Source: Pisaster brevispinus (Eukaryota > Echinodermata > Asteroidea > Forcipulatida > Asteriidae). From it: DNA of 64,000 bases. The stretch is from the NCBI GenBank assembly GCA_023634235.1, contig JAMKCF010000016.1:7353866-7417865 (forward strand), given 5' to 3'. Positions 1-12,475 of this stretch are shown one piece after another; within the stretch, counting starts at the first letter, position 1; every line of letters starts with the position of its first letter. The notes beneath the pieces are model-generated. The model had not been told where the DNA came from, searched no databases, and saw nothing but the letters and a program-made list of their open reading frames with translations. The position numbers and the translations under genes are program-made.

Positions 1-844
1 CTGGGACATGGGGGTTGTTAAGTGGCCGGCTTTTACGCGCTGTGAGGAAGAGATAATAGCTAACGTACAGGAAGTTCTACTCTCTATGGACGCATCTTAA
101 CTACGGGCGAAGTGAGCGCATTTACTGCGCCAGCGCCCACGAATGGATCTCGAAATCCGCGCTGAGATTTTTTTTTTTTAGGGGCAAGCCACTCGCTCCG
201 TGCCCCCTCCACTCTACTACCTCCTTTCCCGTGGACCAAGCGGTTGTGATTTTAAGGAAATCCTCCCGTACCACAGATTACCCCATCTGCATCAGACACC
301 GGCCGGGGCGCAGGCGGCCATGAAAAATTCACGACGGCAAAATGCTGCAGTTTGTTAAACTCCCAAGGGAGCCTTCGTTCATTATTGTTCATATGTCAGC
401 GCGCATCATCGCAGCTTGGCCCGTAATGACTCGATCTGCTTCAGGTATTTATTGACATGAGATTCGACAGATCGAAAAAGATTGACATTAATTTTTGTTG
501 AAACACAATGACTTTTCAGCCGTCTTATAATGTACAGTAAGATAACAGGCAAATAAACAGAATCGTTTTGGCACAAATTAAATATTGATTAAAACTACTG
601 GATACGGTAATTTAACGAAACCAAACTCGAAATGATCTTTGGCTGGGTACTTTCAAATACCGGCCAAATCCAGGATTGTTAAAGTTGGTTTTGCTCATTA
701 TCAAACACACTTCACTGTACGGTTTACGAGAAGAGAGTCGGCGAGTGCCGTGGTGGGCAGAGCGGTTCTGCTGCGGGTGTAGTGTTACTTTTAGCATCGA
801 AGAGGAGGTTGTATGGCTCTGGAAATAGCTGCGTTTGGTTGCTT

Positions 845-881
845 CTCGACGTTTCGACTGGCATGATTTAGTTGTCGTCAG
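845..881 (-). ncRNA. Degenerate hammerhead-like motif (Penelope-element type)
   Basis: On the minus strand the order is CTGACGA, a weak stem (AACT with AGTC), then GAAACGTC. This is the order of the hammerhead core CUGANGA, stem II, GAAA and cleavage triplet with a minimal stem III. One extra base follows CTGACGA, so activity is doubtful. Confidence 0.35.
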
Positions 882-2471
882 GAGACTTGGTTGGCTAGAG
901 TATACAGTACCCGGTATTCAAAATTGTCCAAATGAACCAAATCCACTCTCCGCGCGGCCCAAAAAGGAGAGACCACCACATGTTGCCCGCAAAGATTGAA
1001 CTAGTAACATACTACAGTTGTAACTGTTCGTTCTGAAAATAGGTTACGCTTTTCCCCCCTAAAAATTTGAATGACAGGAAATTAAGAAAGTAGTGTAAGG
1101 GAAACGTGTGTTGACGCAAAACCCCCAAACAACAAGGGGACCCGTCTATAATTATTTCCTTTGCGGAAACTCGCCAGTATTTCAACCAAACCCGTGAACG
1201 CCACCGGCACTGCCGTCTCGAACCCGGGGCTCTGTAGACCCCGCCCGTGTACAAGGTCATGAATATCATCGCCATGCAGAAAATCATCCGGGTAGAAATA
1301 AAACAGATTCAACGGGCCTCAGATGGTCCTTTTCTAGAAAAAAAGAGAGGAAGAAAACCCTTCCAATAGTTCCCTTGATACTGTGTATTTAAAAGGGGAA
1401 GAAAAAAAGTTAAGGCCCAGCGCTGATATGCACGTTTGACTAGTTAAGCCGAGGGGTTAAGAGTCCCTAGGTGATTTTTATTGGGAGATATTAGACGTGG
1501 ATGAGAAGTTAAATACACTAGAGACGACCGTGAGTGGTGAGACCATGACATGAGCTTAAACCACGGGCACAGATGGTCAAAGCTTTTAGAGAAGAGACGG
1601 GCTTTTCTTTTAGTTATATATTTTTTTCTCTCGAGAATGTCGAGAGTGTGTCTTTTTTTACATCGCCCAACGCTCTGACTCCACATTTTTTTTCTTTTGA
1701 TCCCTCCAAATAAAAATAAAAATACGAGTAAAAAATAAACAAGTGCATATGTGAAAATGTCGTCTTATTTTCTTTTAATCAACGTGAATATTTTGATATC
1801 TACCACACCTCAATTCCACGTGGAAGGAAAGTTTTCTTACATGAACCGAGTGAAATTTCTCTTACAACGATCTTACTTCTGTGCTGTGTAGAACGGTGTG
1901 TAATTGTTTTGCGATGTGACCACGGAGCAGGGGAACAAAGTAAAGAACAACGGAGAACTGCCATTCCCTGGATCGCTGCGCCCAGGCACCCCACTATGGT
2001 CATGTTTTAGTATTGACCGCAAACGCAGTGATTTTACAACAACAAAAAGAAAGAAAGAAAGAAGAAGAAAACAAGCCTCAAGGAAGGTGAAAAAGCTTCC
2101 GATCCAACGGCATTTTTTGTCATCAGTGCGCACGCGCAAGCTGCGCGAACGGCAGTAGAATACAGTGAAATGAAAACAAGGTCTGCCATTGGCGATGGAT
2201 CGATGCGTAGGACGGAAGACTAAAGAATAGAGCAACATCATAGGAAATCTCTCGTCGTGAACTTGGCAATTTACCTTGACCACGTCGAATTTACTTTTAT
2301 TAGGCTCTCTTGATTCGCATGGCTTTGACGACTCGCTAAAGAAAATAAAGTCTGCTATTTTGGCTGGGAATCAAACATGAAGAGACGGTAACAGCTTTAA
2401 TGAAAGGCGTTTGTCATTGCCGTTGTTGTTGTTTTTTTGTTTAATATGTTCTATTATAACTATTTTTTTTA

Positions 2472-2511
2472 GCCTTCGAATAAGACTCTGGTAGGGTCGA
2501 AACGTCAGGCC
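2472..2511 (+). ncRNA. Hammerhead-like motif with intact stem II and stem I bases
   Basis: The plus strand reads GCC then a diverged 5' core, GACTC, loop TGGTA, GGGTC, GAAACGTC and AGGC. GACTC pairs fully with GGGTC (one G-U), and GCCT pairs with AGGC as stem I. The CUGANGA part is mutated to TCGAATAA, so this is probably a dead copy of a Penelope-like element motif. Confidence 0.4.
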
Positions 2512-3734
2512 ACTAACTATTTTTTTTGCATGTATACCAAAGGTTCTTTTGGTTCGTAAGCGGTTTGCAACAGCTTATACTATTTTTCAACGATTTGTTT
2601 TCTTCAAAATGTTAGTTTGCGTTTGTGGTTACAAAAACAAACTGCAAAGGAATAAACATCGAACCCCTAGTTTCACATTATTCATCCTTCACATTTTGTT
2701 TATTTATGTCATCATCATCATACCATTTTTTGTATTGAAATAAGAGTTCTCTTTAAAAGGGCAGCCAACTTATGGGCAAACTAGGTGAGACCAACTCTCC
2801 CCGGCAGGAACTCAACTGACAAAGACGTTGGAAATCGCATGACCCGAACCTCTCCACAACAACGTACGAGTGGCTGTTACGGAACGATGCCGTATCACCT
2901 CGTTCATCAACGCCACGTTGTGTGATATCTCCAAAATACATACGGTCCTATTTATATATAACATAAGCTATAACCAATATCAGCAACTCGCATATCCCCA
3001 ATGGGGCATGAATTTCAGCACCATGTACAAAAGCAAGCCAAAAGTCACTGGCTGTAATTATCGTTAAAGCCAAAACAAGCAGATGAGTTTGTAGAGCATT
3101 TTGGCGCGCTCACCACAATTAGCCTTTTTTCTTCTCTCCCCTCTTTTTCCCCGGCTGCTATCTCGCGTGTTCGCAGCACTCTAGCGTAGTTCTTATCGCG
3201 TCTGTTTAGCAAACATTGCCATATTTATTAGTCAAATATGGATACCTTATGAGCAAGGTGGACGGGTAGTAATACGCGACAGCTGTTTCAATGCAATATG
3301 CAAGCATTAGAAGTGATTTAGTCCGCTCTGCCTACATGTAGACAAGGGGAAGACAACACTAGCGGCACTTCAGTGTTACAGGGTCTGTCTGTAATCCACA
3401 TATGGACCGGTATTTAAATACGCTGTGGGATGGGTGAACGTATGAAAACGAGTGGCGTGAAACAAAGACAATTCCCTGACGTTATTGGTGTCACTCTGGG
3501 CATGAAAACCTCGTCGTTACAATTTCATCCGTGGGCTTATTGGGTGAAACATGTGTATTTAACAATGTAGGGTCATAGAGGGACAAGGTATAGAGTATAA
3601 CAGAGCAAGGTCTTAATCGTAAGCAAAATGGCTAAAGCGAGTGACCAGCTGAAAGGTTGGGCCACAGATTGGTTTAAGTAAACGTGCTGCTAATTTATAG
3701 GCAACACTACCAAGAAAGATACAATGCAAGTCAC

Positions 3735-4095
3735 ATGTGACTGAATACTGTGTCCACTTGCTGAGAAAACAGAAAGAAGAAGAAAAAAAAAAAACTGTCA
3801 CTGTATTTTCACAAGAATGTCTAATCTATCCACGTCAATAGTGGCAGCGGGTACCAACAACATCTCTGGCTACAGCATTCGCTAAAGGACACCAGCCCTC
3901 AGAAATCTGAGAACGATTCATGCATAAATTGGGTTTTTTTGGTTAAATAATTATCTCAGCCATATTACTTCGAAGGGAATCTTTTTCTCAAAATAATGCA
4001 TACTATTATCAGCTGCAGTGCTTGTCACCAAGTAAGTGTTTATGGTCATACACTTTTGGAGTATTTCTCAATATATTCCCCCAATTTTAAGTGTG
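3735..4095 (+). repeat. Dispersed hairpin-containing repeat, copy 1
   Basis: It shares, in order, gaatactgtgtccactt, gagaaaacag, actgtcac, gcgggtaccaac, the hairpin region (aatctgagaacgattcatg), cagtgcttgtcaccaag and ttttggagtattt with the copy at 59225-59625. The hairpin is degenerate here. Confidence 0.75.
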
Positions 4096-4828
4096 AGACA
4101 CAACCCCTACAAGTTAAACTCAAACATATAAATTATCGATATTCAAGTTATTTTTGCGTTGTAAGAAAAATTATTTTCATTTGGAAATATTTTTGGTTCA
4201 TTTTCACTTAACATTTCAAGTCAGATTAAACAATACATTCTTCCTTAATGGTAGTGATTAACACCGAATACGAAGAAACACAACAAGATTCTGAACACGT
4301 CATAATGACGTCATCTTTGAGTGCCTGTATAAATGAGCGATGACCCGTTATCCGGTTGAAACAGTACTTCGAACTTTTCTTTTGGTTTTCCACTTGATAA
4401 TGGAATGCATCATGTAACTGTTGTGGGTTTGGCAGTTGAAATCGAGTAACCATGGACGACACATAAGAGGAATTCCCCAGCGCGCAGTCTAGGCCTCGTA
4501 CCCGCCGAAGAAAGCTCCCGGTAGCCCGCTCGCTTGCAACCATCTGCCCGCCGTCGCCTCGTGTTTACACGGAATTCCCCGTGATTGGTGCCGATATTAC
4601 GTTTTGCACACAGCTGGTCATTTATACTGCATCGATCTTTATGGATCTGCGAGTTAGGGTTTGTTCTGCGATGGCTCGTGTGTATAAACTCAGGAAGTTG
4701 AAGCTGTAATTAACTCATGAACATACAGAGAAACGCTGCTTGCGTTATCCTCTATAAAAAATAATAATACAATAACCACATGAATGTATTGTATGCAGAG
4801 TATGTATTTAAAATTGTGTGCATTCTTA

Positions 4829-5290
4829 AAGCCACGGTCACACTTTGGTAATTTGATTTTTTATCTGAAAGCCTACTTGTTATAAAAACGCTAACTGTAG
4901 TAAGCATCCTGAGAAATTATTTCGTCTGAAAATTCCCCCCGTTGATTCGAAACTAATAAAAGTATGTCAATACTTTTAAATCTCCGAGGATCACCTTCAG
5001 ACGACTATGTGAGATTCAAATGTCCGTGGTGTTCGTTCGTGAATGCTGCGGCCAGAGATGCGGTTTGTTCCCGCTGTCACCTTGCTATAAGACGTGGACG
5101 GATTCAACGTTCTTGATAAAAAAAAATATAAAAAATACAGTGACAGCATTGTGCTGTTTTCTTAAAAAGTATGCACAATATTCAGCAGAAACTTTCACAG
5201 GAGTTTTGTTGAAAAAAAGTGGCCTATAGATCTGTAGTACAGTGTGACAAAAACCAAACGATGACCCTACACTTTGCAGACACAGTAAAC
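4829..5290. mobile_element. MITE-like element with imperfect terminal inverted repeats
   Basis: The left end, ttaaagccacggtcacactttggtaa, and the right end, ccaaacgatgaccctacactttgca, are imperfect inverted repeats: AAAG..A..GGTCA..TTTGGT is shared after reverse complementing. The 460-bp interior has no transposase frame. The inner motif actttcacaggagttttgtt near the right end and the ends themselves fit a short non-autonomous repeat that I recall as abundant in sea star DNA. Related starts (ttaaaggcacggtcc at 14402, tttaaagatagggtcacaggctgg at 59149) suggest more degenerate copies. Confidence 0.55.
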
Positions 5291-5572
5291 GATTGGGAAT
5301 TGATGAATGCACACAACAAAACGACGTTCTCAAGTTAATATGCATGATTTCTCCACGGTTTACTTTGCATTGAAAACTAGACGATAGAAATTACGCTCAA
5401 TAATCCAAATAAATGTCAACCTTTTAAACCGAATATCCAAAGCGTCGTTATGGTCTAACCTAACCAATTAGTGTATCAAAAGAAACGTTTTTGTTTTGTT
5501 TTTTTTCATCTGAAAAATAACCCAGAACTCAATCAATATCTGAGCAGGCAGATTGTGTTTCGAACACTAGTG

Positions 5573-5850
5573 ACGTGTCGTGGCCGAGCGGCCAGGCTCT
5601 GGTGTTTCTGATCAGCAGAGTGTGGGTTCAAGTCCCGGTCACGACACTAGTATCCTTGAGCAAGATTCTTTACCATAATAGGTTTTGTCCTACGAGATTG
5701 GACATTGAACCGCAGATTCCATGTACTTTGATTTGTAAAGTACACGTAAAAACACACAGAACACTTATCGTGGCAGAGTAGGGGTTAACCCCGGTGTTTC
5801 TGGTTCACAGTTTCCCCAGGCTTGCCAGCTATACTGATTAGGCCTAAGGT
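5573..5850 (+). mobile_element. tRNA-derived SINE copy
   Basis: The head, GTCGTGGCCGAGCGGCCAGG onward, looks like a Ser/Leu-type tRNA with a TGGCCGAGCGG A-box region and a GGGTTCAAGTCCC B box. The first and last bases pair as an acceptor stem (GTCGTGG with TCACGAC). The tRNA part is too short for a real tRNA. It is followed by a body with cctTGAGCAAGATTCTTTACC and, further on, ggggttaaccccggtgtttc and tggttcac. I recognise this body as a SINE type common in invertebrate deuterostomes. A reverse-strand fragment with the same tail occurs at 29810-29900. Confidence 0.8.
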
Positions 5851-8689
5851 CTACTTATAAAGACATTATTGGCGCTATTATATAATATTATCGCTGCTAA
5901 TTATAAATTTATACTAAGTTAGGTCTCCCCGAACCAGCGTTCGGTCCACACCCATACTTTAAAATAATGACTTGTGTTATAGTTGGTATAGCGGTGATTT
6001 ATAAATTATACAGTTTCCCATACAACGGGGACGTAGTATGAGAACGTAGTAAGTATCCCTCCCCCCCCCTCCCCGAAACTGTTGTGTAAAGGGTTGATGT
6101 TCGTGTAACATTTTCCCAGATCGGGGCCATTTTGTTTTCTTCATTGGACGACCAGGGCGAATCGGGAGAGTTTAAACAAAACTTGTGATAGTTTTGTTTT
6201 TTTAGTTTGTTTTTTGGACCGGCTCTGTGTACCACACACGCCACATAGTGGTATTCAATGTCTGATAAAACACAACTGAAATAAGAACCATCGACTGTAC
6301 ATCCAATGCGGCTGAGAGTTGGTCGAAAACAACCTTGATGGACATCTTCACTAGTCAAGAGTGTCGTCAAGGCATGACACATCATTGGTTTCTAGAGGAG
6401 CTCTCTCAAATCTTACCATCCTGTGTTCAACAAATTCCTTCCAGTTTGGTGATAATATTTTTTGAAAAGGAAGACAAAAAGATTGAAAGAGGGGAGGGGG
6501 GAATGCGTTTGCGGATGCTATCCTCAAGACACCCCCCGAAAAATATGGAAACGTTAGAATAAAAAAAATGTTGCAACTATAAGATGAAGATGATGAATCG
6601 ATTTGTGGTTGTTACAAAATGGATGCATCATCTTGTAAATAATTGATGTTTATTTCGGGGCTTTGTAAACAGCTCTGGAAAGTGCTGTTGTTTGAAACTA
6701 AATATAGAAGGGCAGGGTTTGTGTCTTAGGCCACGTTAATGAGGCAGTGGCTCGTGGTGGGGAAACGCTCGTTTCTTAATTAACTGTTACGCAACTCCTC
6801 CTCAAACGCAAACCAGATCTCCAAGGGAAATCTGAGAGCTGTTTCGGATCTCAAACCACACACGGCAAGCTTTATGTATATTTATATATATACTATGCAA
6901 GGCTATGGGCGAGTTGACAAGAGCGACAATCGGCGTATAGGTTAAGAGTCACGATACAATAATGTAAATCATCAGAGCCAAGATTGACTCATAAAGATGT
7001 GAGCCCAGCTCTTGGGGGCCGATCGCCAGATTCAATCGCCTGCATCTTCCCAATCACATAAGTCCTTCCCAGCCACACACAACTCCTTTCCCACGGATTG
7101 ATAAAAAAAAAAACGTGCATCGGTGTGGCACGGTAACCTATCGCAACCACCACACGTCACTGATGCTTAATTCTCGCTTCCCCTACCCCCCCCCCCCCCT
7201 CTTTAACTCTTATTCCTATAGTACTGGAAGTATCAACTCCATCAGCATCCGGCGTGCACCACGAGACGATGATGAGAGAGTGTGGGGGAAATCGCGCTCT
7301 CTTGATGGGGGAGTTTGCCCCCTTGCAACCGGCTTGGGTACTTGAGCCCCGTTGCAAGTGGCTAGTAGTTATACTAAAGGCCGCTCGGAAGTTAGGCCAA
7401 GATGGCGGAAAGCCTCTGTGCCCGTCAATACTTGACCCTTAAGAGGGGCGAGCGAATGAATAATTTCGCTGCAGAGAATTGTCTTTATTTTCGAAATCTG
7501 CCCGTCCGCTTATGGTGCAGTCTTCCAGGGGTATAGTATTAGAGCGTGGTAAGAGTGCAGGCTTAGTGCGTTAGAGCGTGACGGACCCAAGGAGCAAAGC
7601 GAGATCGGCTAGAAAATATCAAGTCTAGCCTTACTTGGAATAGTTCTTAAATAATAATAAATAAAATGATAAAAAGGCAGAAACAACTAAATATAGAATG
7701 CTCAAAGAGTAGTGCTAGGAAGGTGAATTCAACTTTAGCCTTTTATCCCCAAATACATGGCAGGTAAGTGGAGGAAAAAGTGGGCTAAGTCCCATTATCC
7801 ATGCTTAAAAAGTATCGAATCTTGCCTCCAAAATTCAACGAATAAATACATAAAATGTGTAGACTTGTGCTCTATATTTCACAATAAAAATGCTTCCCGT
7901 GGATTTGTAACCAGCGTTCAAAAAGTACGTTGGCTTCAAACACATTTGATTTAAGTACAGCAATTTATTATTTCTTGTTTTTTATTTTTCACCATTAGCT
8001 CCATGGCAATGCAAACAACCGAGCCGTGCAGCAATCACTGTAATTTTTTTTACAGAGCGCGAGAGCTAAAAGAAAAAATGACCAAACTTGTGTACTATTC
8101 TGATTACAGATTATTAACTACTAACACTCAGACGTAAAAGGAAAGAGCTAAATGCAGAACCCGTAATTGGTCTACTATGCTATTTGATTGCGCTTGGTGA
8201 GAGAGAGGGGGGGGGGGGGGGTTGTGATTGTCATGAAGCTTTTGCCCCTTCGTTATTCCGAGACAGTACTGGGGTCCACGGCGAGTATACGATACGTCCT
8301 AATTAAATGACTGTTAAATGTGCTTGGAGCCCACAGCATTTTTCTGTTTTTAAATATCAGATTTCCATTTTTTAACAATTACGGAGCGGGATTGATTGTG
8401 GAGGAATGAATCCAGCAAGAACGTTCTATACGGAGAGCGGTGATGTTATCGGAACAACCCCCCCCCCCCCCAAAAAAAAATTAAAACGGCGTTTAAATTA
8501 AGAAAGTAATCCGAGTGAGTATGCAAAAAGAGTCACTACGTTTTTGTTTTGTTTTTCTGTTTTGTTTTTCTTTTCCCCTAAAATCTACCGATGTCGTACT
8601 GACTCAGAAAAAGCGAGTTAACTAATAAGAGTGAAAACAATGACCACAGCATACCCAACGCTTGACTTTATAATGATTCAACGGAGTAG

Positions 8690-8830
8690 TCGTATTAGTC
8701 AAGGCAGCTTTGCCAATATTGTACCTTATCTTGATTCAAAGACAGTAAGCAAGTGTTTCATTACAGCCGTTTCGCCAACATAACCAATGTTGCACCTTAG
8801 CTTGGTTCAAATAGATCATTAAGCAAAACT
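8690..8830 (+). repeat. Dispersed repeat sharing a 24-bp word with 19160-19370
   Basis: ttgtaccttatcttgattcaaaga at 8719 is identical to the start of the word at 19234. A diverged form, ttgcaccttagcttggttcaaa, follows at 8789, so the unit is itself internally repeated. Confidence 0.65.
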
Positions 8831-10301
8831 AAAGCACACATTTATTCCAATCATTCCAACCCATTTAACGCGTGGCAGATGAGGACAAGCATGCCCTACA
8901 AATAAAGTTGTCATATTTAAACACGTGAACTAATTCCCCGTTTAAATTTAATAAGGAAAGGGCAGCTTTTGCAAAATTCTTTGATTAGTTCCCCATGACA
9001 TGACACAAGATGATCAGCAGAAATTCAACATTCATACCAGTTGTCCAATCCAAACTTATTCTTTCATGAGTAGCCATGCCACTGTAAGCAGATTTTAGTA
9101 TGCTCCTTCTTTACCCGTCTTATTTCCCTCTTTTTGTTTAATCAAGCGAAGTGTTAAACTGAACACCCACTCTGTCCACGTTTTCCCACAAAGCTCCAAA
9201 AGCAAGCCATCTAACAAGGAACAATTCAACATCATTCCCCCAAGTCATTTAAATTAGGTTCATCCACAAAATGTTTTGATTGAAAATTAATTAACGGTTA
9301 TTTCATTACCAACAGTGTACTTCGTCTTCAAGCAATGCTGAAGCCCACACAAGAAATGACATTTGAGTGTACGGTCTTATAGGGTCATTAAACGGTGGTT
9401 GTTGACGGTCTTCTTCATTAAACAAGACGGTTTGCGCTCGGTTTGTTTTTTCCCGTTATTACAAACAGCAGTAAAGCAAGAAGCAATCCGCAAGGCTCTA
9501 ATTAACTCGACTTTTTTTTTTAAACGAACGACGATGACGTAATGAACAAAAAAGGCCATGCATATTCTACTCATCAAACACGATTTTCTTTCATTCCAAT
9601 CGATACATACTTTAACTGTAATTATTAGTCATTTCTTGACGGCAAAAGCTACGGGGAATGAACGAAAACATGGCATTTCGATCCAATAAAGGACCAAGGG
9701 CATACTCAACGAAAAACAAAATGGGATTCACTCAGATTGATCACAGAATACATGAAGGATACAACGTCAAAGTCAAGCGAAGTGGGCGGGGCGAAGGGGG
9801 GGGGTGGCAATCCCAATGTCGAGTTCTATACATTCTATATCAGTCCGACTTGTGGCAATGTGTCTGAATGATTTTGAGCAGGCATTGCTTGAATCATGGT
9901 TTTGCATTGATTTCAGTAGTTCGAGTTGGCATTCTGTCGGCCTGGGGTTTAGCAGTGGCTTGGCTTAGGGTTCTGGCACCAAGTAAATGAGGTTTGGAAA
10001 CATGTTTTTGCTTAATTTGAGTGAATACAGGGACATAGCTTGTCGATGACGGATCAGGAAAATGTTACACTTAGCCAAAAATACCAATGGATCAACTGGT
10101 GGTCTAAATTATCCAATATCATCTGCTGTTAACCCACACTGGCATGTCATTTTCTCTTTCCACCTCCCACCCCCAATCGCCCAGCCAAGAATCAACAATG
10201 GTAGGAACCAACACCACAGTGACTACACTCAAAAAGTTATCACAGCTTTTATAGTCAGTATTATTGTTTTCAATAAAGAACTATAAAGACGTCCACAAAG
10301 C

Positions 10302-10320
10302 TTGTGTGTGTGTGTGTGTG

Positions 10321-10356
<36 letters not shown>
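10302..10356. repeat. (TG)n followed by a poly-T run of more than 30
   Basis: tgtgtgtgtgtgtgtgtg then a run of T to about 10356. Comparable long T-runs are at 16632-16662, 20587-20607, 21254-21271 and 31770-31792. Confidence 0.93.
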
Positions 10357-10359
<3 letters not shown>

Positions 10360-11976
10360 GTGATTTAGGGAGATATAAAATTGCAAGAGCAATCCTTAAC
10401 GAAATATCCGCACGAAACCAAAGCCTGTGCATAATATTGACAGGGGCTACCGTGTCAACTACTAGTAAACCCAACAGCCAGGATCAATTTCAGATTAAAT
10501 AGAGAAGGCCTAATGAAATCCCATCTACGTGAAAATAAAGAAGATCAACGCCCATTGGTCCATCAGCACCACGTGACTCCCAACCATGCATCTTGTTACT
10601 ATTTTGTTTTGCTGCCATTGTTATTGTTGTTTCCTTTGGAGAGAATGTTTGCAAATCTGTTTGGAGGTTGTAAATTTAAAGATCAAGAGCAATGGTTACC
10701 GTTCCTCTGCTAGGTTCTACTACCAAAAAAAAGGAATGATGGTGTATTTGATAATGCCACACCATTGACACATTGCTAATTGAATAATTCCACCAAAAAG
10801 GGTAAATGTCCTGACTTGGTTTAGGCCGCTGATTTAACCCAGAGAGCAACAAGAAGTGCCATGATTTGATAATATTGTATAATATTTGGGATGATCCAGA
10901 GCTCTCAGTAAATTAAAGTGTCCCCAATGTCAAATTAGCTTCAGCAGGTGGAAACACGAAGTCGAGTCGCCTAAATGGAGTTTAACTTAATCTAAAGGAT
11001 AGCACAACTATAGTGGGCAGTATATTGATTAGAAGGCTCAATCTCAAATACTGGTTGGATAGTATTTGAAAAACAATTTACATTCATTTGCACTGCTATA
11101 ATGTCATGTTGAAAAAAATAACCATTTTTGTAACACCAACCCTTCTACAAGTCCGCTGTTTGTTTTTTTCCCCCATGCTGATGATGAAAGGTGACGAGTT
11201 CAGTTTCATAGTTTATTTAAAAACGTATCAAACTTGTATGGATTTGTTTTGGGTTTTTTTTCTTACGAAGATTTGTGTTAAAATATTGCATGTATTATGC
11301 ATTAAAATATGCAACTTTTATAAGATTGTATACACGTTGATTTTTAATTTGTTATTTTTTGTTTTAAAAAAGGTACACAATTTGCTAAGTGTAAGCACTG
11401 ATTAAGAGACGAATGGTAGTATCCGATCATTCAAACAGAACTTCAATTTCCACAGTTTAAGTTTTTCTTAAATGCTCGACGTTTTATCCCAACCTAAGTA
11501 TGACTGTCACCAACATTTATTTGGTAAATAAAAATAAAAAAAACCAACAACTACTCAGGTGAAGTCACACTAATAACAGTAGCCACAAATAATGTGTCCT
11601 TCCTCCTAACAGAAGGACACTTCAGTCTACCTTAACAAATCAGTTTTCATCTAAAATTGTTTTGTTTGAACTGGTTGTTGGCTTGTAATTATAAATGATG
11701 TACATAGCATACGAATTTAAAAAAAAAATTTGAACGTGAAGCATAAAAACAAGCTGCCATCATTAAACTACGACCAGAATGTGTCGAACACTAAATAGCA
11801 ACAATGTTGGGCCAAAGAACAACCAGGAGAGAGAAAACAATGTCACAACAGTTCAATTACATGGCAATATTTTGTAATACCTTACGGCAGAACAGCCAAT
11901 ATCCGTGAACAGTAATAGAATATAAACAACTTGGCCATCTTGCTACAAGTATTAATACGGGTGCTACGAGACTTAC

Positions 11977-12054
11977 CCTTTGATGATGACACAGGCACCG
12001 ATGTGGGCCAGCTATTCTGCCTCCCCCTCACCAACGACTCAGCGCACGACGGCT
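11977..12054 (-). CDS. erg: Erg-like ETS factor, probable linker exon (weak similarity, exact phase)
   Basis: This is a 78-nt minus-strand exon between ttgttgtag and AAAGG|gtaagt, a consensus donor. Read phase 1 in and out, it gives (E)PSCAESLVRGRQNSWPTSVP then VSSSK(G). This follows the 69-nt exon in frame (RT-E-PSCAES). It resembles weakly the vertebrate ERG stretch DLPYEPPRRSAWTGHGHPTPQSK: a Pro near the start, basic residues before N/A-x-W, then Pro-rich and Ser/Lys-ending sequence. The evidence is a strong donor, an acceptor with a pyrimidine tract, an open frame, correct phase, similar length and correct order; the similarity alone would not prove it. Later vertebrate exons (the DPYQILGPTSSRL exon and the ETS domain) are not seen to the left of it in this window. 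About 300 nt upstream in the transcript sense is a (GGAA)n microsatellite at 12353-12376. Confidence 0.68.
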
Positions 12055-12179
12055 CTACAACAAACATCGAAAGAAAAGAGTTTGGCATTTAGCGTTGTCC
12101 GTAGTTACCGAGCCCCCATCGGGGGATCTTATTATATATATAAAAAAACTTATAAAAAGAAAATGACAAATCCAAGGGA

Positions 12180-12475
12180 GCGAAGACAAATCCGCGCTCT
12201 CGCCCTTCTGCAGCTAAGTCCGAACGGGGAAGAAGTGGCGAGCGACACGGTCTCAGATGCCGTGCGGCGCTCGGTGAAGAGCCGACTGCGCCGCGGTAAA
12301 TAAATGAGCGGGGAAAAGGGAACCCTTCAGATGCATGGAGTTGTAGACATCCTTCCTTCCTTCCTTCCTTCCTTCCAATCTGTGATGCGATGGCGAGGAC
12401 GAGATAAGTGGCGGGATTTCTCCTCCCGCTAAAAATAAAACCCCAGTTAATTGCCGTGCATTCAATTAATTGGGG
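12180..12475. promoter_or_regulatory. Candidate regulatory block near the RQNSW exon
   Basis: This is higher in GC and lower in repeats than its surroundings. It includes gcgggatttctcctcccgct, the (GGAA)6 tract on the minus strand, and attaattgg homeodomain-type words at the end. Its regulatory role is inference from composition and motif content only. Confidence 0.3.
12353..12376. repeat. (TTCC)6 = (GGAA)6 microsatellite in the Erg intron
   Basis: Six perfect TTCC units lie about 300 nt upstream, in transcript sense, of the exon 12054-11977. Tandem GGAA is a known binding target of ERG/FLI-family ETS domains in vertebrate studies; a function here is inference. Confidence 0.9.

Larger units (their letters stand above)
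1..11976 (-). other. Intron of the Erg-like gene after exon 12054-11977 (continues beyond the left edge)
   Basis: No further exon can be supported here. I looked on the minus strand for the short DPYQ.LGPTSSRL exon and for the ETS domain (WQFLLELL, WGxRKxKPxMNYxKLSRALRYYY) and saw neither. The stretch holds a tRNA-derived SINE (5573-5850), an inverted-repeat element (4829-5290), a copy of the hairpin repeat family (3735-4095), two hammerhead-like motifs (845-881, 2472-2511), G/C homopolymers at 7188-7199, 8210-8221 and 8459-8471, and a (TG)n plus poly-T block at 10302-10356. The longest open frames, such as 5999-6385 on the minus strand, show no recognisable domain. Confidence 0.7.

Noticed and set aside
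2275..2345. Possible minus-strand exon ending GTGGTCAAG|gtaaat
   Set aside because: An open frame exists, but it would leave phase 2 and shows no likeness to the next ERG exon.
5573..5646. A functional tRNA-Ser/Leu gene
   Set aside because: Acceptor and B-box features are there, but it is too short, lacks a proper anticodon and variable arm, and is continued by a SINE body.
11795..11830. Minus-strand FFGPT sequence reminiscent of the ERG DPYQILGPTSSRL exon
   Set aside because: Only FGPT matches, no acceptor lies close upstream and no SSRL or donor follows; coincidence.
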